This document shows positions 1 through 6,616 of a stretch of DNA of 7,803 nt, piece after piece (position 1 is the stretch's first letter; each line of letters opens with the position of its first letter). The notes beneath the pieces were generated by a model. It saw nothing but the letters and a program-made list of their open reading frames with translations. It was not told where the DNA came from and made no database searches. The stretch is taken from contig VEQI01000149.1 in the NCBI GenBank assembly GCA_018883305.1, positions 1-7,803 on the forward strand, in the 5' to 3' direction. This DNA is from Limnohabitans sp. Lineage in GTDB: Bacteria > Pseudomonadota > Gammaproteobacteria > Burkholderiales > Burkholderiaceae_C. The position numbers and the translations under genes were made by a program.

Positions 1-1
1 G

Positions 2-1099
2 GCGCTGACCGATCCAGCCTTGTGGGACACCATGGACTTGTGCGTGAGTTGCAAGGGCTGCAAACGCGAATGTCCCACCGGGGTGGACATGGCGAAGATG
101 AAGATCGAGTTCACGCACCAGTACAAAAAACACCACGGCTACACCGTCAAAGACCAGTTGGTGGCGCACCTGCCGCGCTACGCCCGTTGGGCCAGTGCCC
201 TCGCACCGTTGTTGAATTTGCGCAATCGCTGGTCATGGCTGGCACGCCTGACCCAACGCCTGACCGGGTTGAGCGCAGCGCGTGCATTACCGGCTTGGCA
301 AACTCAGCACGCCTTCAACACCCCTCAACCGGGGGTGGACATCGCCACGGTACTGCGTGCTGAACGCGGCGTGGTGCTGTTCGTGGACACCTTCAACGGC
401 TACTTTGAATCCGAGAATGCCAAGGCGGCTTACCAGGTGCTGGAAGCCGCAGGTTATACGGTTCATGTGGCGCATCGTCCCGACCAGCATTTATGTTGCG
501 GGCGCACCTACCTGGCCAGCGGCATGGTAGATCAGGCGCGTGCGCAGTTGCGCACTCTGATCGACTATGTGCTGCCGCTGGCACAACGCGGCGTGCCCAT
601 CGTGGGACTGGAGCCGAGTTGCCTGCTCACGCTGCGCGACGAGGCACTTCAATTGGGGTTGGGCGAGGCTGCAAAAACGGTAGCCCAGCACGCCTTGCTG
701 TGGGAGGAGTTCCTTGACAGGGAACACCAGGCTGGCAGACTGGAAACCCTGCGCACCCGGCTCACGCCTGCGCAAGCGCCCTTCCTGCTGCACGGTCATT
801 GCCATCAAAAAGCTTTCGACCTGGTGTCGCCTATTCAACGGGTGCTGGCCTTGATCCCGCACTCATCCACCACCTTGATTGAAACCAGTTGCTGCGGCAT
901 GGCGGGCAGCTTTGGGTACGACGCCAACCACCAGGACGTCTCCATGGCCATGGCCCGTTTGTCATTGCTTCCCACGATAGAAAAACACCCCGATGCCTGG
1001 GTCGTTGCCGACGGCACCAGCTGCCGCCACCAGATTGATCACGGGGCCAAGCGACAGGCATTGCATGTGGCGCAAGTGTTGGCGCTCCACCTGAGTTGA
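2..1099 (+). CDS. FAD-linked / Fe-S oxidoreductase, C-terminal part (partial at 5' end)
   Basis: This is the C-terminal ~366 residues of a large oxidoreductase; the frame is open to the left edge, so the start and any FAD-binding domain lie outside. Visible is a ferredoxin-type cluster motif C-x2-C-x2-C-x3-C-P (codons at about 41-76), followed by two cysteine-rich CCG motifs of the GlcF/heterodisulfide-reductase type: CCGRTYLASG near 494-523 and SCCGMAGSFG near 887-916. A HGHCHQKAF segment near 791-817 and a C-terminal DGTSCRHQI segment are also typical. This combination matches the single-chain FAD plus Fe-S dehydrogenases related to YdiJ (D-2-hydroxyglutarate) and to D-lactate/glycolate dehydrogenases, which pass electrons from a 2-hydroxyacid to the respiratory chain. 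The substrate cannot be told from this half. A separate GlcF-like subunit is the alternative. The gene ends at TGA 1097-1099 and converges on phaB. Confidence 0.85.
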   Translation, partial: ALTDPALWDTMDLCVSCKGCKRECPTGVDMAKMKIEFTHQYKKHHGYTVKDQLVAHLPRYARWASALAPLLNLRNRWSWLARLTQRLTGLSAARALPAWQTQHAFNTPQPGVDIATVLRAERGVVLFVDTFNGYFESENAKAAYQVLEAAGYTVHVAHRPDQHLCCGRTYLASGMVDQARAQLRTLIDYVLPLAQRGVPIVGLEPSCLLTLRDEALQLGLGEAAKTVAQHALLWEEFLDREHQAGRLETLRTRLTPAQAPFLLHGHCHQKAFDLVSPIQRVLALIPHSSTTLIETSCCGMAGSFGYDANHQDVSMAMARLSLLPTIEKHPDAWVVADGTSCRHQIDHGAKRQALHVAQVLALHLS

Positions 1100-1154
1100 T
1101 CGCTGACCCGATCGCCTGCGTCGCCACCTCCACGTCCAGCCCCAAGGTGGACAA

Positions 1155-1183
1155 AAAAATACCCGCACTAGGCGGGTATTTTT
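1155..1183. terminator. Bidirectional intrinsic terminator between convergent genes
   Basis: There is a perfect 12-bp inverted repeat: AAAAATACCCGC at 1155-1166 and GCGGGTATTTTT at 1172-1183, with a 5-base loop (ACTAG). A G/C-rich core is flanked by A-tracts on the left and T-tracts on the right, so both transcripts end in a hairpin followed by U residues. The run read from the minus strand (complement of 1153-1159, seven bases) is longer than the plus-strand run (1179-1183, five bases). It lies 55 bases after the stop of the oxidoreductase and 16 bases after the stop of phaB, so it can serve both. Confidence 0.88.
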
Positions 1184-1199
1184 GTCCTTCAAAGGCAAA

Positions 1200-1937
1200 T
1201 CAGCCCAGGTGCAGACCGCCGTTGACCGAGAAGTCAGCACCGGTGGCGTAGCCGCCCTCGTCGCTGGCCAGCCAGGCCACGATGGAGCCGATCTCGCTGG
1301 GTTCGCCCAGGCGCTTGACCGGCACGGTGGCCACGATTTTTTCCAGCACGTCAGGGCGAATGGCGCGAACCATGTCGGTACCGATGTAACCCGGGCTCAC
1401 GGTGTTGACCGTCACACCCTTGTTGGCCAGTTCCTGGGCCAGCGCCATGGTGAAGCCGTGCATGCCGGCCTTGGCGGCCGAGTAGTTGGTCTGACCGGCC
1501 TGACCCTTCTCACCGTTCACCGACGAGATTTGCACAATGCGCCCCCAGCCCTTTTCCACCATGTCCGGCACCACCTGCTTGGTCACGTTGAACATGGAGT
1601 TCAGGTTGGTGTCGATCACGGCGTCCCAGTCCTCACGGGTCATCTTGAGGAACATGCGGTCGCGGGTGATACCGGCGTTGTTCACCAGAACATCAATCAC
1701 GCCATGCTCAGCTTTGGCTTTGCTGAAGGCCTCCACCGTGGAGTCCCAATCCGCCACGTTACCCACCGAGGCGTAGAACGTGAAGCCCAGGGCCTTTTGC
1801 TCATCCAGCCATTTCGTGAAGTCACGGGTGGGGCCGCAACCGGCGATGACCTTGTAGCCATCGCGGTGCAGGCGCTGGCAAATCGCGGTACCGATGCCGC
1901 CCATGCCGCCCGTCACATAGGCAATTCTTTGACTCAT
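1200..1937 (-). CDS. phaB: Acetoacetyl-CoA reductase PhaB (NADPH-dependent SDR)
   Basis: The product is a 245-residue cytoplasmic short-chain dehydrogenase that reduces acetoacetyl-CoA to (R)-3-hydroxybutyryl-CoA, the monomer for PHB synthesis. The Rossmann motif TGGMGGIG lies at residues 9-16, NNAG at 86-89, and the catalytic tetrad is Asn111, Ser139, Tyr152 and Lys156. Most of the sequence, including the end GGLHLG, reads like Cupriavidus necator PhaB (246 aa, from memory); the one-residue difference falls in the loop after GCGP near residue 37. The start ATG at 1935-1937 is chosen because AAGGAGA precedes it at good spacing and because the homologue starts there. The open frame continues upstream to 2165, but that part lies inside phaA and is not coding. 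It is the last gene of phaCAB, 46 bases after phaA, and is followed directly by the terminator. Confidence 0.97.
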   Translation of the reverse strand: MSQRIAYVTGGMGGIGTAICQRLHRDGYKVIAGCGPTRDFTKWLDEQKALGFTFYASVGNVADWDSTVEAFSKAKAEHGVIDVLVNNAGITRDRMFLKMTREDWDAVIDTNLNSMFNVTKQVVPDMVEKGWGRIVQISSVNGEKGQAGQTNYSAAKAGMHGFTMALAQELANKGVTVNTVSPGYIGTDMVRAIRPDVLEKIVATVPVKRLGEPSEIGSIVAWLASDEGGYATGADFSVNGGLHLG

Positions 1938-1942
1938 TGTTG

Positions 1943-1949
1943 TCTCCTT
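1943..1949 (-). promoter_or_regulatory. Ribosome binding site of phaB
   Basis: Read on the minus strand this is AAGGAGA, a near-perfect Shine-Dalgarno sequence 5 bases before the ATG at 1937. It fixes the phaB start and rejects the longer upstream open frame. Confidence 0.85.
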
Positions 1950-1983
1950 GAGGGTGAATGAAAAGGGAAAGGGAAAGCGTGAC

Positions 1984-3162
1984 TCAGCGCTCGAGCGCCA
2001 GTGACACGCCCATGCCGCCGCCAATGCACAGGGCCGCCAAGCCCTTCTTGGCGTCGCGGCGCTGCATCTCGTGCAACAGGGTGACCAGAATGCGGCAACC
2101 AGAGGCGCCAATGGGGTGGCCGATGGCGATGGCGCCCCCGTTGACGTTGACCTTGGCCGGGTCAATGCCCAGCTCTTTGTTCACTGCACAGGCTTGTGCG
2201 GCAAAGGCCTCGTTCAATTCAAACAGGTCGACATCACCCACATTCCAGCCTGCACGTTGCAGCGCCTTGCGGGAAGCAGGCACCGGGCCCATGCCCATGG
2301 TGGCAGGGTCCAGACCGCTGGTGCCGAAAGCGGCAATGCGCGCCAGGGGCTTGAGTCCCAGGGCTGCAGCTTTCTTGGCGGCCATCACCACCACAGCAGC
2401 CGCACCGTCATTGATGCCGGAGGCATTGCCAGCCGTCACTGTGCCGGCCTTGTCGAAGGCTGGACGCAAACCGGCCAGGGCTTCGGCATTGGTTTTCTTG
2501 TTGATGAATTCGTCGGTATTGAAAACGATGGGGTCCCCCTTGCGCTGGGGGATGGACACGCCCACGATTTCTTCCTTGAACTTGCCAGCATCCTGCGCCG
2601 CCGAGGCTTTTTGCTGGCTGGCCAAGGCCAGGAAATCCTGCATGTCGCGTGTGATGTTGTGCGCCTTGGCCACGTTCTCCGCGGTGATGCCCATGTGGTA
2701 CTGGTTGTACACGTCCCACAGGCCATCGACGATCATGGTGTCCACCATCTTCCAGTCGCCCATGCGCTGGCCGTCACGGGAATTGAGCAACACATGCGGC
2801 GAAGCGCTCATGTTCTCTTGACCACCGGCCACCACAATCTCGCTGTCGCCCCAGGCCACCGCCTGAGCAGCCAGCATCACAGCCTTGAGGCCGGAGCCGC
2901 ACACCGCGTTGATGGTGAGCGCCGGCACTTCCTTGGGTACACCGGCCTTCATCAGCGCCTGACGCGCCGGGTTCTGCCCCACCCCTGCGGCCAGCACCTG
3001 ACCCATGATGACTTCACCCACTTGCGCGGCATCCAGGCGCGCACGTGCGATGGCTTCGCGAATGACCACAGCCCCCAGGTCCGTGGCGGCCACCTTGGCC
3101 AATGAACCCCCAAACTTGCCCACAGCGGTACGTGCCGCCGAAACGATGACGATGTCTTCCAT
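1984..3162 (-). CDS. phaA: Acetyl-CoA acetyltransferase (beta-ketothiolase) PhaA
   Basis: The product is a 392-residue biosynthetic thiolase that condenses two acetyl-CoA into acetoacetyl-CoA, the first step of PHB synthesis; it is normally a cytoplasmic homotetramer. The nucleophilic Cys88 lies in NAVCGSG. The other active-site elements are Asn317 in NEAF, His349 in GHPIGASG and Cys379 in CIGGGMG near the C-terminus. The length matches the usual ~393 residues. The start MEDIVIVSAAR at ATG 3160-3162 agrees with the family N-terminus; a purine-rich AGAGAGA lies 9 bases upstream as a modest ribosome site. The frame is open further upstream to 3321, but that would overlap the end of phaC and has no family similarity. 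It sits 26 bases after phaC and 46 before phaB, consistent with one transcript supplying all three PHB enzymes. Confidence 0.97.
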   Translation of the reverse strand: MEDIVIVSAARTAVGKFGGSLAKVAATDLGAVVIREAIARARLDAAQVGEVIMGQVLAAGVGQNPARQALMKAGVPKEVPALTINAVCGSGLKAVMLAAQAVAWGDSEIVVAGGQENMSASPHVLLNSRDGQRMGDWKMVDTMIVDGLWDVYNQYHMGITAENVAKAHNITRDMQDFLALASQQKASAAQDAGKFKEEIVGVSIPQRKGDPIVFNTDEFINKKTNAEALAGLRPAFDKAGTVTAGNASGINDGAAAVVVMAAKKAAALGLKPLARIAAFGTSGLDPATMGMGPVPASRKALQRAGWNVGDVDLFELNEAFAAQACAVNKELGIDPAKVNVNGGAIAIGHPIGASGCRILVTLLHEMQRRDAKKGLAALCIGGGMGVSLALER

Positions 3163-3188
3163 GTTGATCAATCTCTCTGCGTTAGAAC

Positions 3189-4886
3189 TCAGGCCTTGGC
3201 CTTGACGTAACGTCCAGGCGCGGCCTCGATGGGCTTGTGATGCGCATTGCCATAACGCTTGGGCGCAGTCACCAGCTTGCCTGCATGGCCCTTGAGCCAC
3301 GCGGCCCAATCTTCCCACCAACTGCCCGGTACTTCCTTGGCCCCGGCGATCCAGTCGTCTGCCTTGGGGGGAAATTTGCCATCGTTACGCACCCAGTGGC
3401 TGCGTTTTTTGGCCGCAGGCGGGTTGATCACGCCAGCAATGTGGCCAGAGGCACCCATCATGAAGCGCTTCTTGCCTGGGAACACCTGGGTGGAGGCATA
3501 CGAGCCACCGATGGGCACGATGTGGTCTTCACGCGAGCCGTAGATGTAGATGGGCATGTCCACCTTGCCCAGGTCCAACGGGAGGCCACAGACCGTGGCC
3601 GAGCCTGGCTTGATGAGGCGGTTTTCCAGATAGGTGTTGCGCAGGTACCAGGCGTAGAACGGGCCAGGCAGATTGGTGGAATCGCTGTTCCAGTACAGCA
3701 GGTCAAAGGGCGGAGGGGTCTCGCCTTTGAGGTAGTTGCCCACCACATAATTCCAGACCAAGTCGTTCGGGCGCAGGAAGCTGAAGGTGGAGGCCATGTC
3801 GCGCCCCGCCATCAGGCCGCCCTGGGCAAACTGCATTTCACGGAAGCGAACGAAGTTCTCGTCGATGAAGACATCCAGAACGCCGGTGTCGGTGAAATCG
3901 ATGAGTGTGGTCAGCAGCGTGGTGCTGGCCACCGGCTTCTTGCCACGTGCGGCCAGCACGGCCAGCGCGGTCGAAAGAATGGTGCCACCCACGCAGAAAC
4001 CCAGCGCGTTGATCTTGTCCGTGCCGCCAATCTCGCGGGTGACTTCGATGGCCTTGATGGCCGCATTTTCGATGTAATCGTCCCAGGTGGCATTGGCCAG
4101 GCTCTGGTCCGGGTTGCGCCAGCTCACCACAAAGGTGCGATGCCCTTGTGACACGGCGTAGCGGATGAACGAGTTCTCCGGCTGCAGATCCAGAATGTAG
4201 AACTTGTTGATGCAAGGCGGCACCAGCAGGAATGGACGCTCGTGCACTTTGGCAGTCAGGGGTTTGTACTCAATGAGCTGGAAGTAATCGTTCTCGAAGA
4301 CCACCTGACCTTCGGTGGTGGCCACATTGCGGCCCACTTCAAAGAGACTCTCGTCCGTCATGGACACGTGGCCCTGCTGGACATCGTGCAACAGGTTCTG
4401 CACGCCTTTGGAGATGCTTTCGCCTTGGGTCTCCAAGGCTTTTTTCTGTGCCTCGGCATTGAAGGCCAGGAAGTTGCTGGGCGCCGAAGCGGCCACCCAT
4501 TGCTCCACCGCGAAGCGGATGCGGGCGCGGGTTTTTTCGTCAGCCTGCACGGCATCTGCCAGGGACATCAATGTGCGGCTGTTGAGCAAATAGGTGGCTG
4601 CCGTGAAAGCCGCCACCGGGTTTTGGGCCCAGGCGTCATTGGAAAAGCGGCGATCCTTGATGGACGCAGGCGCCGTCAGACCGTGGTTCCACAGATCGGT
4701 GGCTTCCTTGAGATATTGGGTTTGCAGCTCGCGCATCTTGTCAGGCGCAAAGCTCAGCTGCGATGTCGCACCCTGACCCAAATCAATACTTTTGAATGAA
4801 TCCAGGGCGCGCTGCCAGCTGTCAGCCATCGTCTTGCCCCACTGTTGCGCAGACGCTTCCCATCCGGGCAAACCATTCGATGCCAT
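3189..4886 (-). CDS. phaC: Class I polyhydroxyalkanoate synthase PhaC
   Basis: The product is a 565-residue PHA synthase that polymerises (R)-3-hydroxyacyl-CoA, here presumably 3-hydroxybutyryl-CoA, on the granule surface. The N-terminal part (about 1-190) is the variable PhaC N domain; the remainder is an alpha/beta-hydrolase core. The lipase-box-like motif GFCVGG carries the catalytic Cys298; Asp454 (SREDHIVP) and His482 (GASGHIAG) complete the triad. The conserved stretch FLLVPPCINKFYILDL is at 219-234. Length and triad spacing fit class I enzymes such as C. necator PhaC (589 aa). The start chosen is ATG 4884-4886, because GAGGAGA lies 6 bases upstream. An in-frame ATG seven codons earlier (4907) has no ribosome site and is preceded by pyrimidines. 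It heads phaCAB and lies 102 bases after pgeF. Confidence 0.97.
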   Translation of the reverse strand: MASNGLPGWEASAQQWGKTMADSWQRALDSFKSIDLGQGATSQLSFAPDKMRELQTQYLKEATDLWNHGLTAPASIKDRRFSNDAWAQNPVAAFTAATYLLNSRTLMSLADAVQADEKTRARIRFAVEQWVAASAPSNFLAFNAEAQKKALETQGESISKGVQNLLHDVQQGHVSMTDESLFEVGRNVATTEGQVVFENDYFQLIEYKPLTAKVHERPFLLVPPCINKFYILDLQPENSFIRYAVSQGHRTFVVSWRNPDQSLANATWDDYIENAAIKAIEVTREIGGTDKINALGFCVGGTILSTALAVLAARGKKPVASTTLLTTLIDFTDTGVLDVFIDENFVRFREMQFAQGGLMAGRDMASTFSFLRPNDLVWNYVVGNYLKGETPPPFDLLYWNSDSTNLPGPFYAWYLRNTYLENRLIKPGSATVCGLPLDLGKVDMPIYIYGSREDHIVPIGGSYASTQVFPGKKRFMMGASGHIAGVINPPAAKKRSHWVRNDGKFPPKADDWIAGAKEVPGSWWEDWAAWLKGHAGKLVTAPKRYGNAHHKPIEAAPGRYVKAKA

Positions 4887-4892
4887 GCCTTG

Positions 4893-4899
4893 TCTCCTC
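4893..4899 (-). promoter_or_regulatory. Ribosome binding site of phaC
   Basis: On the minus strand this reads GAGGAGA, 6 bases before ATG 4886. It decides in favour of the MASNGL start over the in-frame ATG at 4907, for which this site would lie inside the coding region. Confidence 0.8.
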
Positions 4900-4915
4900 A
4901 GTGACATATGAGGAG

Positions 4916-4924
4916 AGTATCGCA
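4916..4924 (-). promoter_or_regulatory. Candidate extended -10 promoter element upstream of phaC
   Basis: Read on the minus strand the sequence is TGCGATACT, which is a TGn extension followed by a GATACT hexamer (4 of 6 matches to TATAAT). It lies about 30 bases before the phaC start, in the 102-base gap after pgeF. No good TTGACA-like -35 element sits at 16-18 bases upstream, which is tolerated for extended -10 promoters. The call rests on one short motif only; phaC may instead be read through from pgeF. Confidence 0.3.
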
Positions 4925-4988
4925 GAGGAATGCCTTCGTTTTGCTGACACGCCTCAATTTGACGAGGACTTTGCTGGGTTGATGCGTG

Positions 4989-5831
4989 TCACTCACGCCA
5001 GATCAGGGCCGCAAATCGCCCACTCACGCGGTCACGACGGTGAGAAAACCAGCGTTCGGGGTTGCTCACCGTGCACCAAGTCCTGGTGCTGTCATTGCCG
5101 TGGATGTGTCTCACCCCCAGACGATTCAGGCGTTGACGCGCCAGGCCGGCCAGGTCCAGCCACCATTTGTCCGGGCTTTGGTCATGCGCACGGCTCAGCC
5201 CCTCGGTCTCGAAGCCATTGTCACGAAAGGCCTGGCAGACCTCGGCACCCACTTCAAAAGCCTGAGGGCCAATGCACGGCCCCAGCCACGCCAGCAAGTC
5301 TGCGGAAGGGGGCAACCGGGATTGCAAGGCTTTCACCGTGGTGTCCAGCACGCCGCGCTCAGCGTCACCCGCCAGACCGCGCCAACCAGCATGCGCGGCA
5401 GCCACCACCCGCCCCTGGGTATCCGTCAACAACACGGGCAGGCAATCTGCCACCATGATGGTGCAAGCCAGTCCGGGGACCGTGGTACACACGGCATCAG
5501 CGGTCAGGCCATCGGGGCTATCCGCGTTGAGCCAATGCACGTCGGTGCCATGCACCTGGTTGAGCCAGACGGGGCGCGCCTCCAAGGCCTGTGTCACCCG
5601 ATCGCGGTTGCGTTGGACGGCCTGGGCATGATCCCCCACATGCAGTCCCAGGTTCAAGCTGTCATAGGGCGCCTCGGAAACACCACCGCGGCGCCAGGTG
5701 CAAGCCATGCGAACACCAGGCACTTGGCCCGCTGGCAACCACCAACCCGGCCACGCCGCAGACGCGTGGTCCACCACCGCCTGGTCCACGGACCACGGCG
5801 CAAGGCGGGCGGAAGGCACCTCGGAGGTCAT
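4989..5831 (-). CDS. pgeF: PgeF / YfiH family protein (polyphenol-oxidase, laccase-domain, DUF152)
   Basis: The product has 280 residues of the YfiH family. E. coli YfiH (PgeF) acts as a peptidoglycan editing factor, and other members have been reported as polyphenol oxidases or purine nucleoside phosphorylases, so the physiological substrate here is open. The metal-site residues are visible: His94 (NQVHGTD), Cys130 (VADCLPV) and His147 (AAHAGWRG). Other family blocks are SLNLGLHVGD at 58-67, AWLGPCIGPQAFEVG at 181-195 and FSHRRD at 262-267. E. coli YfiH is about 243 residues; here the first ~26 residues are an extra N-terminal segment with no recognisable domain or signal peptide. The ATG at 5829-5831 follows the stop of the isomerase gene by 13 bases with no clear ribosome site, suggesting translational coupling. 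The stop lies 102 bases before phaC. Confidence 0.9.
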   Translation of the reverse strand: MTSEVPSARLAPWSVDQAVVDHASAAWPGWWLPAGQVPGVRMACTWRRGGVSEAPYDSLNLGLHVGDHAQAVQRNRDRVTQALEARPVWLNQVHGTDVHWLNADSPDGLTADAVCTTVPGLACTIMVADCLPVLLTDTQGRVVAAAHAGWRGLAGDAERGVLDTTVKALQSRLPPSADLLAWLGPCIGPQAFEVGAEVCQAFRDNGFETEGLSRAHDQSPDKWWLDLAGLARQRLNRLGVRHIHGNDSTRTWCTVSNPERWFSHRRDRVSGRFAALIWRE

Positions 5832-5844
5832 GCCGATGAGTCAC

Positions 5845-6483
5845 TCAGGGCTCGTTGTCCGGACAGGCCGAGGGCTGGGCACGCTGGAAGGCATCCAGCT
5901 TCATGCAAGCCTCGAAGGCGGCCATGGTGCGCGGCAAACCGTCGAAGTTCACGTTGAAGCGTTGGCCATTGAAAATTTGCGGCACCAGGCAACAGTCCGC
6001 CAGGGTGGGCGTGTGGCCATAGCTGTAGGTGGAGGCCGGTCCTTGTTCCAGTTGCCGCTCATAGGCCTCCATGCCCTCACGCACCCAGTGGCGATACCAG
6101 GTGTTCTTGGCTTCTTCATCCACCTTGAGGTCGCGCACCAAATACTTCAGCACACGCAGGTTGTTGAGGGGATGGATTTCACAGGCGATGGATTGCGCCA
6201 GTGCACGCACCCGCGCACGGCCCAACGCATCGGCGGGTAACAAGGCGGGCTGGGGGTGCGTTTCATCCCGGGATTCGATGATGGCCATGGACTGGCTCAG
6301 GATCTGGCCATCGGTCTCCAGCGCCGGCACCAGGCGATCGGCCGACACCTCGGCATAGGCCGGCAGTTTGTGGTCGCCACGGGCCAGGTGTACCGGCATG
6401 TACTCGAAGGGCAGGCCCTTGAGGTTGAGTGCAATGCGCACCCGAAAGGACGCGGATGAACGGAAATAGTTATAGAGTTTCAT
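5845..6483 (-). CDS. maiA: Maleylacetoacetate / maleylpyruvate isomerase (zeta-class GST)
   Basis: The product is a 212-residue glutathione-dependent cis-trans isomerase. The thioredoxin-fold N-terminus carries the zeta-class signature as RSSASFRVRIALNLKG (residues 8-23), where many members have SSCS. LVPAL at 51-55 and QSMAIIE at 64-70 form the glutathione site, and EIHPLNNLRVLKYL (102-115) and TPTLADCCLVPQ (158-169) belong to the all-helical C-terminal domain. The family acts in tyrosine/homogentisate breakdown (MaiA) or gentisate breakdown (NagL). Length, R8, H104 and R110 fit both, but PLNNLRVL resembles MaiA more than NagL, recalled as PINNRRIL. Divergent neighbour at 6617, a fumarylpyruvate-type hydrolase, argues for the gentisate branch. 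ATG 6481-6483 is the natural family start, although no clear Shine-Dalgarno sequence precedes it. It is the first gene of the minus-strand run. Confidence 0.9.
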   Translation of the reverse strand: MKLYNYFRSSASFRVRIALNLKGLPFEYMPVHLARGDHKLPAYAEVSADRLVPALETDGQILSQSMAIIESRDETHPQPALLPADALGRARVRALAQSIACEIHPLNNLRVLKYLVRDLKVDEEAKNTWYRHWVREGMEAYERQLEQGPASTYSYGHTPTLADCCLVPQIFNGQRFNVNFDGLPRTMAAFEACMKLDAFQRAQPSACPDNEP

Positions 6484-6616
6484 GGTCGCAAGGATACCGC
6501 GATCAACGCCGCCCGGGCAGTGTTAACCCAGCCACCGGTCAAGGCATGGATCCGTTAGACTGCGGGGCTGGAGCCGCCGCCTTGGCGGGTTACATGTCTT
6601 GCCCAGAAAGTGGAAC
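6484..6616. promoter_or_regulatory. Divergent intergenic region between isomerase and hydrolase genes
   Basis: This 133-base region must hold the start signals of both the minus-strand isomerase run and the plus-strand hydrolase/TRAP genes. I see no convincing -35/-10 pair on either strand; TAGACT at 6556-6561 is a weak plus-strand -10 candidate with no matching -35. Short palindromes occur (GCCCGGGC at 6511-6518, GTTAAC at 6522-6527, GGATCC at 6548-6553), and CCGCC/GGCGG at 6574-6578 and 6584-6588 can form a small hairpin. None can be assigned to a known regulator. A shared regulatory region is inferred from geometry. Confidence 0.45.

Noticed and set aside
1182..1961. 259-codon plus-strand open frame opposite phaB
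   Set aside because: It is fully antisense to phaB, has His/Val/Gly-rich low-similarity sequence, and is explained by the high-GC wobble bias of the real gene.
1938..2165. N-terminal extension of the phaB frame into phaA
   Set aside because: It overlaps phaA coding sequence, and a strong ribosome site sits directly before ATG 1937.
2071..3105. 344-codon plus-strand open frame opposite phaA
   Set aside because: It is a long antisense shadow of a high-GC gene, with no recognisable domain and no start signals.
3237..4151. 304-codon plus-strand open frame opposite phaC
   Set aside because: It is antisense to the catalytic half of phaC, where the minus-strand frame carries the full synthase motifs.
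4887..4907. Upstream in-frame ATG for phaC at 4907
   Set aside because: There is no Shine-Dalgarno sequence before it, whereas GAGGAGA is correctly spaced for ATG 4886.
4986..5957. 323-codon plus-strand open frame opposite pgeF
   Set aside because: It is antisense to pgeF and the end of the isomerase gene, with an Arg/His/Pro-rich composition typical of shadow frames.
6511..6553. Cluster of short palindromes (GCCCGGGC, GTTAAC, ACCGGT, GGATCC) as a regulator operator
   Set aside because: They are 6-8 bp, differ from each other, and are expected by chance in GC-rich DNA; no family consensus is matched.
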